Assembly (NCBI RefSeq): GCF_021261325.1 | Contig: NZ_JAJSBI010000047.1 | Location: 1-41,184 of the forward strand | Length of the DNA: 41,184 bases | Direction of reading: 5' to 3' | Origin: Streptomyces guryensis | GTDB taxonomy: Bacteria; Actinomycetota; Actinomycetes; Streptomycetales; Streptomycetaceae | Shown here: positions 1-7,764 of the stretch, piece by piece | How positions within the stretch are numbered: position 1 is the first letter of the stretch | How the letters are laid out: each line of letters begins with the position of its first letter | The notes under the pieces: model-generated | The model's input: the letters and a program-made list of their open reading frames with translations, nothing else | What the model was told of the DNA's origin: nothing | Database searches by the model: none | Translations under genes and position numbers: made by a program

Positions 1-74
1 CGCACCCTCCTTGATCCACAACAAGCCGTCCCCTGCCTGCCCCTACACCGTCGCGGTCATGCCCCACACACGAA

Positions 75-103
75 GAAGCCCCTGCTCATCGAACAGGGGC
101 TTC
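75..103. terminator. Hairpin terminator
   Basis: A perfect 10-bp inverted repeat (75-84 pairs with 94-103) encloses a 9-base loop and is followed on the plus strand by a short T-run (105-107). The arms carry GCCCCTG and its complement. This is a typical GC-rich Streptomyces terminator. It probably ends a gene lying left of the window and separates it from the hydrolase remnant that starts about 35 bases further on. Confidence 0.7.
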
Positions 104-136
104 CTTTGCCACAACGCACTGAGGCAGTCCCGGACC

Positions 137-388
137 CCCGCGATGCTGATGATCGCCGAGTGCTCCTCCCAGGTCCGTCAATGGGAGACCACCGTCCTTG
201 CCAATGACCCCGCCATCCAGCGCACGCAGTACATGCCCGGAGTCGGACACCACATGTGGAACGGCCTGGACGACAACAACGATCGAGCCGCCGCCGTCAT
301 CACGGCGTTCCTTCAGGACAAGGCAGCGCCCCTGCCGAACTACCCGACCCGCGACGAGATCCCTACCTTCCTGTGCGATCACAAATGA
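137..388 (+). pseudogene. Alpha/beta-hydrolase C-terminal remnant
   Basis: About 84 codons resemble only the last third of an alpha/beta hydrolase. There is a strand of the type PAMLMIAE, then PGVGHHMWN, which carries the usual catalytic His, and an AAAVITAFL helix near the end. The open frame continues left to a TTG at 11, but that stretch runs through the hairpin at 75-103 and has no hydrolase character. The nucleophile elbow and the core of the fold are missing. I therefore read this as a decayed or truncated gene, consistent with the broken transposase next to it. A short expressed protein cannot be ruled out. Confidence 0.5.
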
Positions 389-489
389 AGGGGTTGCAGC
401 CCCTCACCGGCAATGGCGGGCGAACCCTCGAAGTCGTCCGGGCCCTGAGCCGGGTACAGCCAAGGACGATTTCTCAGTCCGGAAAAGGC

Positions 490-815
490 GCCCAGATGTA
501 GACGTAGTCGCTGCCGGACAAGTCGCGTTCGCCGAACGCGGCATGGTCGGCCTGCCACTGCCGGGTGGCGGCTGACCGCGGCCGCCGACAGGCCGGCTGT
601 GGAGCCGAGGAACTGCTCCACGGCGGGCACGAAGTCACCGGGGACTTGCGGCACCAGGGCCGCATGATCGCCGAGGAGAACCGCTTGCGCTCGCCGCTCA
701 CCTCGTCGAGGCGTTTGCCGTTCACCCTCGACGCCTTCACCTCGGCCACCCCGGCCGCGGTGGTGACCCTCCTGGGCTGCTGGTACCCGTTGCGGACCAC
801 GAACCGATGCCCGCT
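490..815 (-). pseudogene. Degenerate IS256-family (Mutator) transposase fragment
   Basis: Read on the minus strand, the codons before about 750 give RFVVRNGYQQPRRVTT, and further on GERKRFSSAI, PWCRKSP, GDFVPAVEQFLGS and DLSGSDYVYIWA. These are consecutive blocks of the N-terminal half of actinobacterial IS256-type transposases. They lie in more than one frame: after PWCRKSP about 16 codons are lost and the frame shifts, and it shifts back before RQWQADHAAF. Similarity stops abruptly after DYVYIWA, just before the catalytic region would begin. The element is therefore dead: internally deleted, frameshifted and truncated at both ends. I found no terminal inverted repeats. It marks past mobile-element activity beside the toxin locus. 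Confidence 0.75.
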
Positions 816-962
816 GCCGCGACCATCCCTGCGCCTGCGGGGATGGCCCCCGGTACGGCGAGGTTCGCTTCCAGGACGCTCTCGGCCGCCTCCGACGTCC
901 GGAAAGCCCGCTCCGGAACGCAGGCGCCTTCCATCAGTCCCGCTCAGAGACGTGCGCGGTAC

Positions 963-1553
963 TCAAAGGAAATGGTGCTCAGGGTCCACGATGTACGTGA
1001 GGATTCCGTGCCAGCCGGATTCGGGGTTCTCCAGAGCTACGGGATCCACAGACATCATCGCACTCCGGACACGGATCTGGGCGGCCTGGGGGTCGTAAGG
1101 CACCTCGATCTCGCTCTCCCATTCCGCGTCGAAGTGCGGGCGTTCCAGTTGGAGGAGATACAGGAAGTGCACGAAAGACCGGAGTGAGCTGTTCCAGAGG
1201 TAGATCTCGGAGTCGTCGGGCAGGCAGTAGACCTTGCCGGTGTCCGGATCGAAGGCGATGCCGTCATAGGGGACCATGCCCAGGCCGATCCACTTGCCCG
1301 CTCCCGGCGGGACGACGGAATATCGGTCCTCGAGTTTCTCGTCCCACTCCTCGACGCGCCCCAGGCGCTCTGCGATCCCTTCTTCCATGTCGAACCACGG
1401 ATTGTCCCAGACAGGGATTCCCAATGTTCCCAGGACTTCCCTGGAATCAGGGTCGGCGACAGCAGAAAGACTTTCTGCCGGGGCCACGATCAGTTCGGCC
1501 GGGTCAAACACGGTCTCCAGCATCGCACGGGTGAGGGCGGGGGGGCGATTCAT
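963..1553 (-). CDS. SUKH-4 family immunity protein
   Basis: This is a 196-residue acidic soluble protein. The middle (about residues 90-140) has the SUKH-4 pattern: IGLGMVPYDGIAFDPDTG, a short CLPDD strand, then LWNSSLRSFVHFLYLLQ, the NSS plus amphipathic helix typical of the family. SUKH proteins are cytoplasmic antitoxins of polymorphic toxins, often against nucleic-acid-attacking domains. The gene begins 46 bases after the deaminase toxin stop on the same strand, the expected place for cognate immunity. The ATG has a good ribosome site (GGGAAAGAG about 5 bases upstream). It is probably cotranscribed with the toxin. Neutralisation of that toxin is inferred from position and family. Confidence 0.85.
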   Translation of the reverse strand: MNRPPALTRAMLETVFDPAELIVAPAESLSAVADPDSREVLGTLGIPVWDNPWFDMEEGIAERLGRVEEWDEKLEDRYSVVPPGAGKWIGLGMVPYDGIAFDPDTGKVYCLPDDSEIYLWNSSLRSFVHFLYLLQLERPHFDAEWESEIEVPYDPQAAQIRVRSAMMSVDPVALENPESGWHGILTYIVDPEHHFL

Positions 1554-1599
1554 ACTCTTTCCCTGTCATTTATGTCCGGTGCTCCGAGGCGCAAACGTA

Positions 1600-2391
1600 T
1601 CATCTACTGGCCTGCAGTTCGGGGAGATAAAGTTGCATCTCGTCGTTCCCCGCGCCAAAACTGTGCGTGACTGCGGTGTTGGGTAATCTCTCCGCCATCC
1701 AGGCACTACAGTTCACCCCGGTTTCGCATGGCGCTCGTTCTGTGTACAACTGGGTTATTCTGTTTTCTTCGCCCTGTCTCAGGAATGGCGTACCGATCAT
1801 GCGCTCCGAATGCCGGTACCCATTACTGCGCGCGACCAGTATGAAATCGCCCTTGCCGTTCGCGCCGTCCACCTTGGCCGCGGCATAGTTGTTGCTTGTG
1901 AAATTTCCCTTCCGGTCCAGGCCGCCGTAGCCCTCGTCCGCGTGGCGGGCGAGCTGGGTGGCCACGGAGAGATCGGTACTCCCCGCCGTCACCTGTTGCG
2001 ACGAAACCTTCGGACGCGGAGTTTCCTTGCCCTCCTGGTCCGTTTTGAGCCTGGCATTCTGTTCACCCAGCCTGGGGCGCCCAATATTGGCTTCGTCGAG
2101 GCCCAGACGCTCCTTGTCCTCCGCCGTGAGCTCGGAATGACCACCACCGGGATGCAGTCGGCGAATACTTCCGTCGTCGGCCATATGGTAGACCGGCGTC
2201 TCACCCTTGGCGAGCTTCTCGATTTCCGCCGCATGCTTGGCGTCGGTCTCAAGATAGTTGTGCGAGACCTTATTGAGGCGGGCATGCGTATCGTGATAAA
2301 GCGCCTTGATGGATTTACCGGCGTCTTCACCGAGTGCCTTGCCCAGCTTCTTCGCGCCGTCCTCCAGCGCCGTGGTGATCTTGTTGGTCAT
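1600..2391 (-). CDS. XOO_2897-like nucleic-acid deaminase toxin (ESX-type effector)
   Basis: The protein has 263 residues. Its N-terminal half (1-130) is charged and helical with a Pro/Lys-rich linker. The C-terminal domain (about 165-263) has the zinc deaminase signature: H194-S-E196 in YRHSERM, then P221-C222 and C228 in YTERAPCETGVNC. This matches the HxE...PCx(n)C pattern of cytidine-deaminase-fold toxins, closest by eye to the XOO_2897-like group (HSER plus YTERxPC). The likely action is deamination of bases in target nucleic acid after delivery. The gene overlaps the WXG100-like gene by 4 bases (ATGA), so the two are translationally coupled, and a SUKH-4 gene follows. Residue 236 is encoded by TTA. 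The sequence is less GC-rich than its neighbours. The substrate (DNA, RNA or nucleotide) is not known. Confidence 0.8.
   Translation of the reverse strand: MTNKITTALEDGAKKLGKALGEDAGKSIKALYHDTHARLNKVSHNYLETDAKHAAEIEKLAKGETPVYHMADDGSIRRLHPGGGHSELTAEDKERLGLDEANIGRPRLGEQNARLKTDQEGKETPRPKVSSQQVTAGSTDLSVATQLARHADEGYGGLDRKGNFTSNNYAAAKVDGANGKGDFILVARSNGYRHSERMIGTPFLRQGEENRITQLYTERAPCETGVNCSAWMAERLPNTAVTHSFGAGNDEMQLYLPELQASR
1684..1686 (-). other. In-frame TTA leucine codon (bldA-type control)
   Basis: In the deaminase toxin the residues ERLPNT are read GAG AGA TTA CCC AAC ACC, and the plus strand shows TAA at 1684-1686. It is the 28th codon from the end of the gene. In Streptomyces TTA is rare and needs the late-expressed tRNA encoded by bldA. 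I noticed no other in-frame TTA in the genes of this window, including the immunity gene, although I checked by eye only. Confidence 0.75.
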
Positions 2392-3116
2392 TCGAACGAC
2401 ATCCCGGCGGCCCGAATTCTGAACTCCTCCGCATGCGAGGCGACCGTGCCGGCGTGGGCCTTCATCAGCTCGGCACGGGTCTGGAGTTCCTCCGGATGGA
2501 CGGAGAAGCCGGTCCCCGCTCCCGCGCCATCGGCCGACATGCCGAGCGCGGACTCGGTGGCCTTGAACATCAAGCCGCTCGCCGCCCTCGCGACAACCTC
2601 GACCAGCGGGTTGACCGCGGCCTCGATGACCGCGCCGATGATGTACTGCTCCAACTGTTGCTCAAGGTAGTCAACGGCCTTTTCCGCCGCCTCCACGATC
2701 AGTGCCTCGGCGGCCTCCGCCAGTCCGAGCGTGGCAACAGCGGCCGCCTGATCGGCTACGAACGACGCGGCCAGGACCACGAGTTCGGCAATGGCGGCCT
2801 CCTTCATCCCCACGATGACGTCGGCAGCCACATCGAGCGCGGTCGCCACTGCGTGGCAGGCGGCCAGCAGCTCGGACATGTGGCCGTTCGACATCTGCCC
2901 CCACTTGGCGAGCAACGCGTCGTAGGAGGCGCCCTGGTACACGTCAGCCATCTTCTTGATGGTGGCCGTGGAGTCCTGGTGTGTCTCGTCCACTTTCGTG
3001 GCGAAGTCGCGTACGTGCTTGGCGAACTCCCGTACCTTGTCCTCGTTCACATTCGGCCAGTTGACGCCGATGAACTGGAGCAACGATACGACTTCTTCGG
3101 GTAGTTCAATGGCCAA
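2388..3116 (-). CDS. WXG100/ESX-like secretion N-module (helical) protein
   Basis: The protein has 242 residues and is almost entirely helical. Residues 1-100 resemble a WXG100-type hairpin: a long helix, then the turn YQGASYDALLAKWGQM with Trp in the usual small-residue context, then a second helix. Residues 105-190 are Ala-rich helices seen in actinobacterial type VII effectors. The C-terminus (SVHPEELQ... to the end) forms another helical hairpin like those preceding toxin domains. Such modules route effectors to the ESX (type VII) secretion system. Here the module and the deaminase domain are two genes joined by an ATGA overlap rather than one long protein. A GGGGGAG box lies upstream of the ATG. 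The 145-base gap before it probably holds a promoter. Confidence 0.75.
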   Translation of the reverse strand: MAIELPEEVVSLLQFIGVNWPNVNEDKVREFAKHVRDFATKVDETHQDSTATIKKMADVYQGASYDALLAKWGQMSNGHMSELLAACHAVATALDVAADVIVGMKEAAIAELVVLAASFVADQAAAVATLGLAEAAEALIVEAAEKAVDYLEQQLEQYIIGAVIEAAVNPLVEVVARAASGLMFKATESALGMSADGAGAGTGFSVHPEELQTRAELMKAHAGTVASHAEEFRIRAAGMSFE

Positions 3117-3261
3117 GTTCCCGCTCCCCCGTCAAGTCGGCCAAGACTGAACCAGGTTCGCGCGGATCTGATCGTTCGACGCCATGGCGGGGCAAAAGTT
3201 CGACAATGAAACGGGCGCCGGGCGGCTCAGCTGTCCGGCATCCCCGGGGCCGGGCTCGGTC

Positions 3262-5070
3262 TCACTCGTCACTCCACAGCCGCGCGGCGTTGAGGCTCAG
3301 TGCGTAGGAGCCCTCGCTGCCCCCGATCGTGAGGCGGAGCCGGGAATCAGAAGGGGGCTGCTGGTCTGCGACAACCGGCGCGGAGGTGCAGGCGAGGGAG
3401 GAACACGGCAGGAGGAGCGGGAGGACACGAACCCTGCCGGAAGGCAGATGCCACAGGTGGAGTGAGGCGTCGTTCCAGGCGACGGCGAGGAGAGGGCCGA
3501 CAGAAGTCTGCTGGGCGCTGATGGCCGTGGCGAGGGCGGGCCGCTGCTCGACGGGACGGGGCATGGGGTCTGCCGAGGTTTTCCAGAGTCGGACGGTGCC
3601 GTCCATGGCCGTGCTCATCACCAGCGTCTGCCCTTCGCCGGGCAGAGCCAGGGACGTGACGGCAGTGACCGGAGCGGAGTGCAGCACACGTGAGAGGGGA
3701 GCAGCCTCAGAGGTCTCCAGGCTCCATACGTGAACACCTCCCTGCTCGTCCCCGATCACCACGAACCTGCCGCAGGGGCTGTGTCCGAGAGCAGTGGGCC
3801 GCAGATCCGCATCTGCGAGACCGGCCCGGCCGTGGTGGGCCGCGATGCGGCCGAGAACGCCACCCGGCTCTTCACCGGTGTGGTGAAGGGCGCCGGTGTC
3901 ACTGAGCAGAAGCGCGCCATGCTCAGCGCAGGCCGCCATGCCGTCGAGGCAGGGCACGCCGGCTGCGGACTGCGGGACGGAGACGCCGTACCTGCCGGTG
4001 CCGGCGTCCATCTCGAAGACGTTTCCCAGAGGATCGGCGGCCAGGATCGTTCCCGGCTTGCCGGGAACGGCTGCCAGGGCGCTCACGGTCGTGTCCCGCC
4101 GGGCCCAGACCGCCGCCCAGGAGTGGTCTGCGAGGAGGGGCAGCAGGTAGCGGGCGAGGAGGGAGCTGGACTCCAGGGATGCCGCGTGGAGTACGGCCGC
4201 ACGGTCAGAGGTCTCGTACTGCGCGTCCGAGAGGTGGGGCGCCGCCAGCCTCCACGTCTGCCGAAGTCCTCGCGGAGCGGGAGTCCGCTCATCCGCCAGA
4301 CACGCAGCGAGGGAAACGGTCGACCCATGGACCAGGAACCCGGGGTCCCTGACGAGCTCCACCAGGGCGGTCTCTGGATCGGGCGCGGTCAGTGCCCGGT
4401 CCAGGGCATGTTCACGGGCGGTCTCGGACGCGTGGTCCCACCGCACGTGCCCCTCAGGAGTGCGTGGCAGCAGAAAGCCGTCCTCCGCGGTCGGAGCCGC
4501 GCCGGCGGCCGTGAACGGCTCGTCGCCGACGTCGATGGTCGTGACGACCCCGACGCTTTCCAGGCCGTCGAGCAGAGCGGTGTCGCCGACCTCGACGACA
4601 GCGCGGGTCTGCGGCAGGGCCAGAAGAGGCGCAAGAAGATCACGGACCAGGGTCGCCGGATCGGCCGCCGGGCGGTCGGCCGGGCCACGGCCGGATCGGT
4701 GCAGATCAACCACCAGCACCAACAGCGGCCTTCGGTCCACCGCCAGCCGCTCCAGCAGCCGCTCCGGCGCCAGTGGCCCGTAGCCGAGTTGGCGCCCGAG
4801 TTCCCAGGCGACAGCGTCCGTGAAGAGGCCCTCGGACAGGACCGTGGCGTGGACCGTGGTCGACGGACGGCTCGCGGAGCCGGCGAGGAACCAGGCCATC
4901 AACTGGCTCTTGCCGCTGCCTCGTGCGCCGCGGACCAGGCAGAGCCTGGACTCCTCCGGCCGGGCGCGGGCCGCCCACGCGAGCAGTGCCGGTCCGTGGG
5001 TGGCGGTGACCCCGTCGAGTGGCGGCCATTGCGTGATGTCCGGCCCCGTGGACGCCGGCGAGAGACTCAC
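3262..5070 (-). CDS. P-loop NTPase with C-terminal WD40 repeats
   Basis: The protein has 602 residues when the GTG at 5070 is used. That start gives a 4-base GTGA overlap with the upstream SUKH-4/deaminase gene, and the frame left of it is a low-quality shadow. Residues 45-56 hold a clear Walker A (GARGSGKS, 48-55), and LLVLVVDLH (D122) is a Walker B candidate, so the N-terminal part is an ATPase of the AAA/STAND kind. A helical region follows at about 230-350. From about 350 on there are WD40-like blades ending in HVWSLE (~449), VRLWKT (~496) and LHLWHL (~537). WD40 tails on NTPases usually act as sensors or scaffolds. No transmembrane segment or signal peptide is apparent. Its role with the deaminase partner is inferred from the tight overlap only. 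Confidence 0.7.
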   Translation of the reverse strand: MSLSPASTGPDITQWPPLDGVTATHGPALLAWAARARPEESRLCLVRGARGSGKSQLMAWFLAGSASRPSTTVHATVLSEGLFTDAVAWELGRQLGYGPLAPERLLERLAVDRRPLLVLVVDLHRSGRGPADRPAADPATLVRDLLAPLLALPQTRAVVEVGDTALLDGLESVGVVTTIDVGDEPFTAAGAAPTAEDGFLLPRTPEGHVRWDHASETAREHALDRALTAPDPETALVELVRDPGFLVHGSTVSLAACLADERTPAPRGLRQTWRLAAPHLSDAQYETSDRAAVLHAASLESSSLLARYLLPLLADHSWAAVWARRDTTVSALAAVPGKPGTILAADPLGNVFEMDAGTGRYGVSVPQSAAGVPCLDGMAACAEHGALLLSDTGALHHTGEEPGGVLGRIAAHHGRAGLADADLRPTALGHSPCGRFVVIGDEQGGVHVWSLETSEAAPLSRVLHSAPVTAVTSLALPGEGQTLVMSTAMDGTVRLWKTSADPMPRPVEQRPALATAISAQQTSVGPLLAVAWNDASLHLWHLPSGRVRVLPLLLPCSSLACTSAPVVADQQPPSDSRLRLTIGGSEGSYALSLNAARLWSDE

Positions 5071-5978
5071 CGTTCCGCCGCCGTGCCGTCGTCCGTGCCG
5101 CCGGCGTTCCTGCGCAGCAGGCGGATGCCCTCCGCACGGGAGTCGGCCGACTCGCCGTAGGAGATGGTGTGCGTCACCTCCACGTGCGGGAAGACCTCGG
5201 CCAGCCACATGGAGCAGTAGTGGCCCGGCATGAAGCAGGGCTGCAGGTCGGTATGGATGCGCAGGACCTGCTCCGGGCCGATGCCGGCGGCGCGCAGCCT
5301 GTCCCACAACCGCTCTTCGGGGTGGGCGGTGATCGTGCCGGCCTGGGTGACGATCCGCTTGCCGTGCTCGGCGTCGACATACTCGAAGGCAGCGTAGTTC
5401 TCCGCGCTCGCGGTGTCGCGGATGTCGTCCAGGACCCTGGGCCACCAGTCCTCCGGGTCCGCGAAAGCCGACGGGTCGCGGGCATGCAGGCGTTCCTGAA
5501 GGGTCTCGAACGCCGAGGAGGCCACGGCAGGTTGGTCGGTGGTGAGGATGACGCGCAAGGCGTCACCCAGTTCCACGAGACACGCGGCGAAGGCCTCCGG
5601 GGAGGAGCTCACGAACCGCCGCTCCTCGTCGTAGTCCAACAGCACCGCCCATACGGCGCCTTGCGGGTCGGCGCACAGTTCGAAACCGCCGTCGCTGCCC
5701 AACCGCGCCCAGGAGGCGCACTCTTCGCGGGCGACACGGTGCCCGGCTGCGGCAGCGTACGCGCCCAGCGCCACCAAGTCGCGGTCGAGCGTGGAGAAAT
5801 AGGGGCCGACCTTGCGCGGTACCGAAATCCCGGCGAGGCGGTGCACGGGAGAGTCGGCGGACTCTCGCTCGCCGGCCGGTTCGAAGGTCCGGAAGATGGG
5901 TTCGTCGATCACCGGAGGTTGCTCCTTGGGCTCCGTACCAGGCTGCGGTGTTGCGCGCTGCGGGCTTGTCCGTGTCAT
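5067..5978 (-). CDS. SUKH-4 domain fused to a deaminase-like domain
   Basis: The protein has 303 residues. Residues about 40-150 look like SUKH-4: ISVPRKVGPYF, LGSDGGFELCADPQGAVW, then RFVSSSPEAFAACL. Residues 160-290 look like a cytidine-deaminase-fold domain: H219-P-E221 in TITAHPEERLW, and P247-C248 with C255 in LQPCFMPGHYCSMW, so the zinc ligands and the proton-shuttle Glu are all present. The same HxE/PCxnC logic appears in the toxin at 1600-2391, but the domains are otherwise quite different (PCx6C against PCx5C). The gene leads the minus-strand block and overlaps the P-loop/WD40 gene by 4 bases. Its promoter should lie in the 138-base gap before the helicase. Whether the deaminase domain is an active toxin, a decoy or an enzyme is unknown. 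Confidence 0.7.
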   Translation of the reverse strand: MTRTSPQRATPQPGTEPKEQPPVIDEPIFRTFEPAGERESADSPVHRLAGISVPRKVGPYFSTLDRDLVALGAYAAAAGHRVAREECASWARLGSDGGFELCADPQGAVWAVLLDYDEERRFVSSSPEAFAACLVELGDALRVILTTDQPAVASSAFETLQERLHARDPSAFADPEDWWPRVLDDIRDTASAENYAAFEYVDAEHGKRIVTQAGTITAHPEERLWDRLRAAGIGPEQVLRIHTDLQPCFMPGHYCSMWLAEVFPHVEVTHTISYGESADSRAEGIRLLRRNAGGTDDGTAAER

Positions 5979-6116
5979 CCGCCGGGATCGGCGCGAGCGT
6001 CAGTATTACTCCACATCGGGGTTCTCATCGAACCAGGGGGTCGCGAGCAGCTCAACGCGGCACGGTCGACGGCCCTCGTGGACGAAGACACCACACGGCA
6101 GTCCGGAAAGCCAGGC

Positions 6117-7538
6117 TCAGCCGCCGCGCCGTACCCGGGCCGCCTTTCGGGCCTCCGCGAGCTTGCGGGCCTCGCTGTTCCTGCGTGAAGTCCTGCCGCC
6201 TGAGGCGCTCTTCGCGTCCTTCGTACTGCCCAGGCCGCCGAACGGGACGTTGTGGTTCTTGGGGCGCGGTACGGCCGGGCTGCCGTCGAGAGGCTTTCCG
6301 GAGGGGGCCTTGGCGCCGGTGATCCGGCTCAGCTCGGCCTCGCCGGAACGGACTTTGGTGACCGTGGGGGCGATGTCGGCGTCCGCCATGACCTGGCTCG
6401 TCTCACGGCGCTGTCCCGACAGGACGAGGGTCACGACGGTGCCTGAGCGGCCGGCCCGGGCCGTGCGGCCCGCGCGGTGCAGATAGTCCTTCGGGTCGGT
6501 GGCCGGGTCGACGCTGACCACCAGGTCGAGGTCGTCGATGTGCAGGCCGCGTGCGGCGACGTTCGTCGCCACGAGCGCGGTGACCTGGCCGTTCTTGAAC
6601 TGGGCAAGGGTCCGGGTGCGCTGCGGCTGGGGCTTCCCGCTGTGCAGGGCGGCGGCGGCCACGCCGTTGGCCCGCAGATGCCGCGTGAGCAGGTCGACGC
6701 CGTGCTTGGTGTCCAGGAACAGCAGGACGCGCCCGTCCCGGGCGGCGATCTCCGTGGTCACGGCGTACCGGTCCGGACCGTGGACGACGAAGACGTGGTG
6801 CTCGATCGCGGGGACCGCGCTGGACGAGGGGTCCACGGAGTGGACGGCGGGGTCGCGCAGGTAGTCCTGCACCAGCTGGTCGACGTCGCGGTCGAGGGTG
6901 GCGGAGAACAGCATCCGCTGCCCGTCGGGGCGCACCTGGTCCAGGATCTCGGTGACCTGGGGCAGGAACCCCATGTCACACATCTGGTCGGCCTCGTCCA
7001 GGACCGTGATGCGCACCCGTCCCAGTCGGCAGCCCTTGCGCTCGATGAGGTCGTGCAGCCGGCCGGGCGTGGCGACGACGATCTCGGCGCCCTCCCGCAG
7101 CACGGCGGTCTGCCGTCCGACGGACACTCCGCCCACCACGGTCGCGAGCCGCAGCCGCAGGGCCTCGGCGTAGGGGGTGAGTGCCTCACCGACCTGCTGC
7201 GCCAGTTCCCTGGTGGGTACCAGAACGAGCGCCAGTGGTTCTTTGGGCTGCGCGCGCTGCCCGGCGGTCCGGGCGAGCATCCCCAGGCCGAAGGCGAGCG
7301 TCTTGCCGGATCCCGTGCGGCCCCGGCCCAGGACGTCCCGACCCGCGAGCGCGTTCGGCAGCGCCGCCGCCTGGACGGGGAAGGGCACAGTCACTCCGTG
7401 CTCGTCGAGCACCCGCAGAATCGCGGTCGGCAGCCCCAGCTGCCCGAAGGACGCCACCGCGCGCGGAGCCGAGGTCGCGTCCGACGCCTCGGACACGGAG
7501 TCCTGCTGCCCGGCATCGGCACGTGCTGATTCGCTCAC
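6117..7538 (-). CDS. DEAD/DEAH-box ATP-dependent RNA helicase
   Basis: The protein has 473 residues from the GTG at 7538, which has a GGAGGAAGG ribosome site about 10 bases upstream. The open frame continues further left without helicase features. Motifs in order: Q-motif with F31 and Q56, Walker A GRTGSGKT (73-80), PTRELA, ATPGRL, DEAD (about 180), LFSAT, and HRAGRTARAGR near 360. The C-terminal ~90 residues are basic (KLAEARKAARVRRGG), as in RNA-binding tails of actinobacterial DEAD-box proteins. It unwinds RNA in ribosome assembly, decay or cold adaptation. It is transcribed alone, divergently from the PAP2 unit, and appears unrelated to the toxin locus downstream. Confidence 0.93.
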   Translation of the reverse strand: MSESARADAGQQDSVSEASDATSAPRAVASFGQLGLPTAILRVLDEHGVTVPFPVQAAALPNALAGRDVLGRGRTGSGKTLAFGLGMLARTAGQRAQPKEPLALVLVPTRELAQQVGEALTPYAEALRLRLATVVGGVSVGRQTAVLREGAEIVVATPGRLHDLIERKGCRLGRVRITVLDEADQMCDMGFLPQVTEILDQVRPDGQRMLFSATLDRDVDQLVQDYLRDPAVHSVDPSSSAVPAIEHHVFVVHGPDRYAVTTEIAARDGRVLLFLDTKHGVDLLTRHLRANGVAAAALHSGKPQPQRTRTLAQFKNGQVTALVATNVAARGLHIDDLDLVVSVDPATDPKDYLHRAGRTARAGRSGTVVTLVLSGQRRETSQVMADADIAPTVTKVRSGEAELSRITGAKAPSGKPLDGSPAVPRPKNHNVPFGGLGSTKDAKSASGGRTSRRNSEARKLAEARKAARVRRGG

Positions 7539-7764
7539 AGAAAGCCTTCCTCCGAAGGGACCGTACCGAGGAAGGCGCGGCGGGGACGCGGCCACCGGCC
7601 AGGGACCCGAACGGGGAACCGGCACAGCGACGCTGCAAACGTCCCACGTTAGCACGGGGCAGCCCCCACCGGGCCTCCCACGGAGTCGTCAAGGCCAAGG
7701 ACGGGTGTCCGCGGGGCAGTTATGATCGCGGAAGGGTGAGTCGGACACGACGAGGGGGCTCGCG

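Noticed and set aside
390..403. GGGG/CCCC hairpin after the hydrolase remnant
   Set aside because: Only four paired bases; too weak to call a terminator.
565..1098. Plus-strand 177-codon frame over the transposase remnant
   Set aside because: No protein features; it is opposite the degenerate transposase and the SUKH-4 gene end.
3117..3261. Possible terminator between the P-loop/WD40 and WXG genes
   Set aside because: The CCCCGGGGCCGGG run has no clean stem with a T-tract; only a promoter is plausible and I cannot define its boxes.
5071..5445. N-terminal extension of the P-loop/WD40 frame
   Set aside because: The extension is Arg/His-rich shadow of the SUKH-4/deaminase gene; the GTG at 5070 with a 4-base overlap is the better start.
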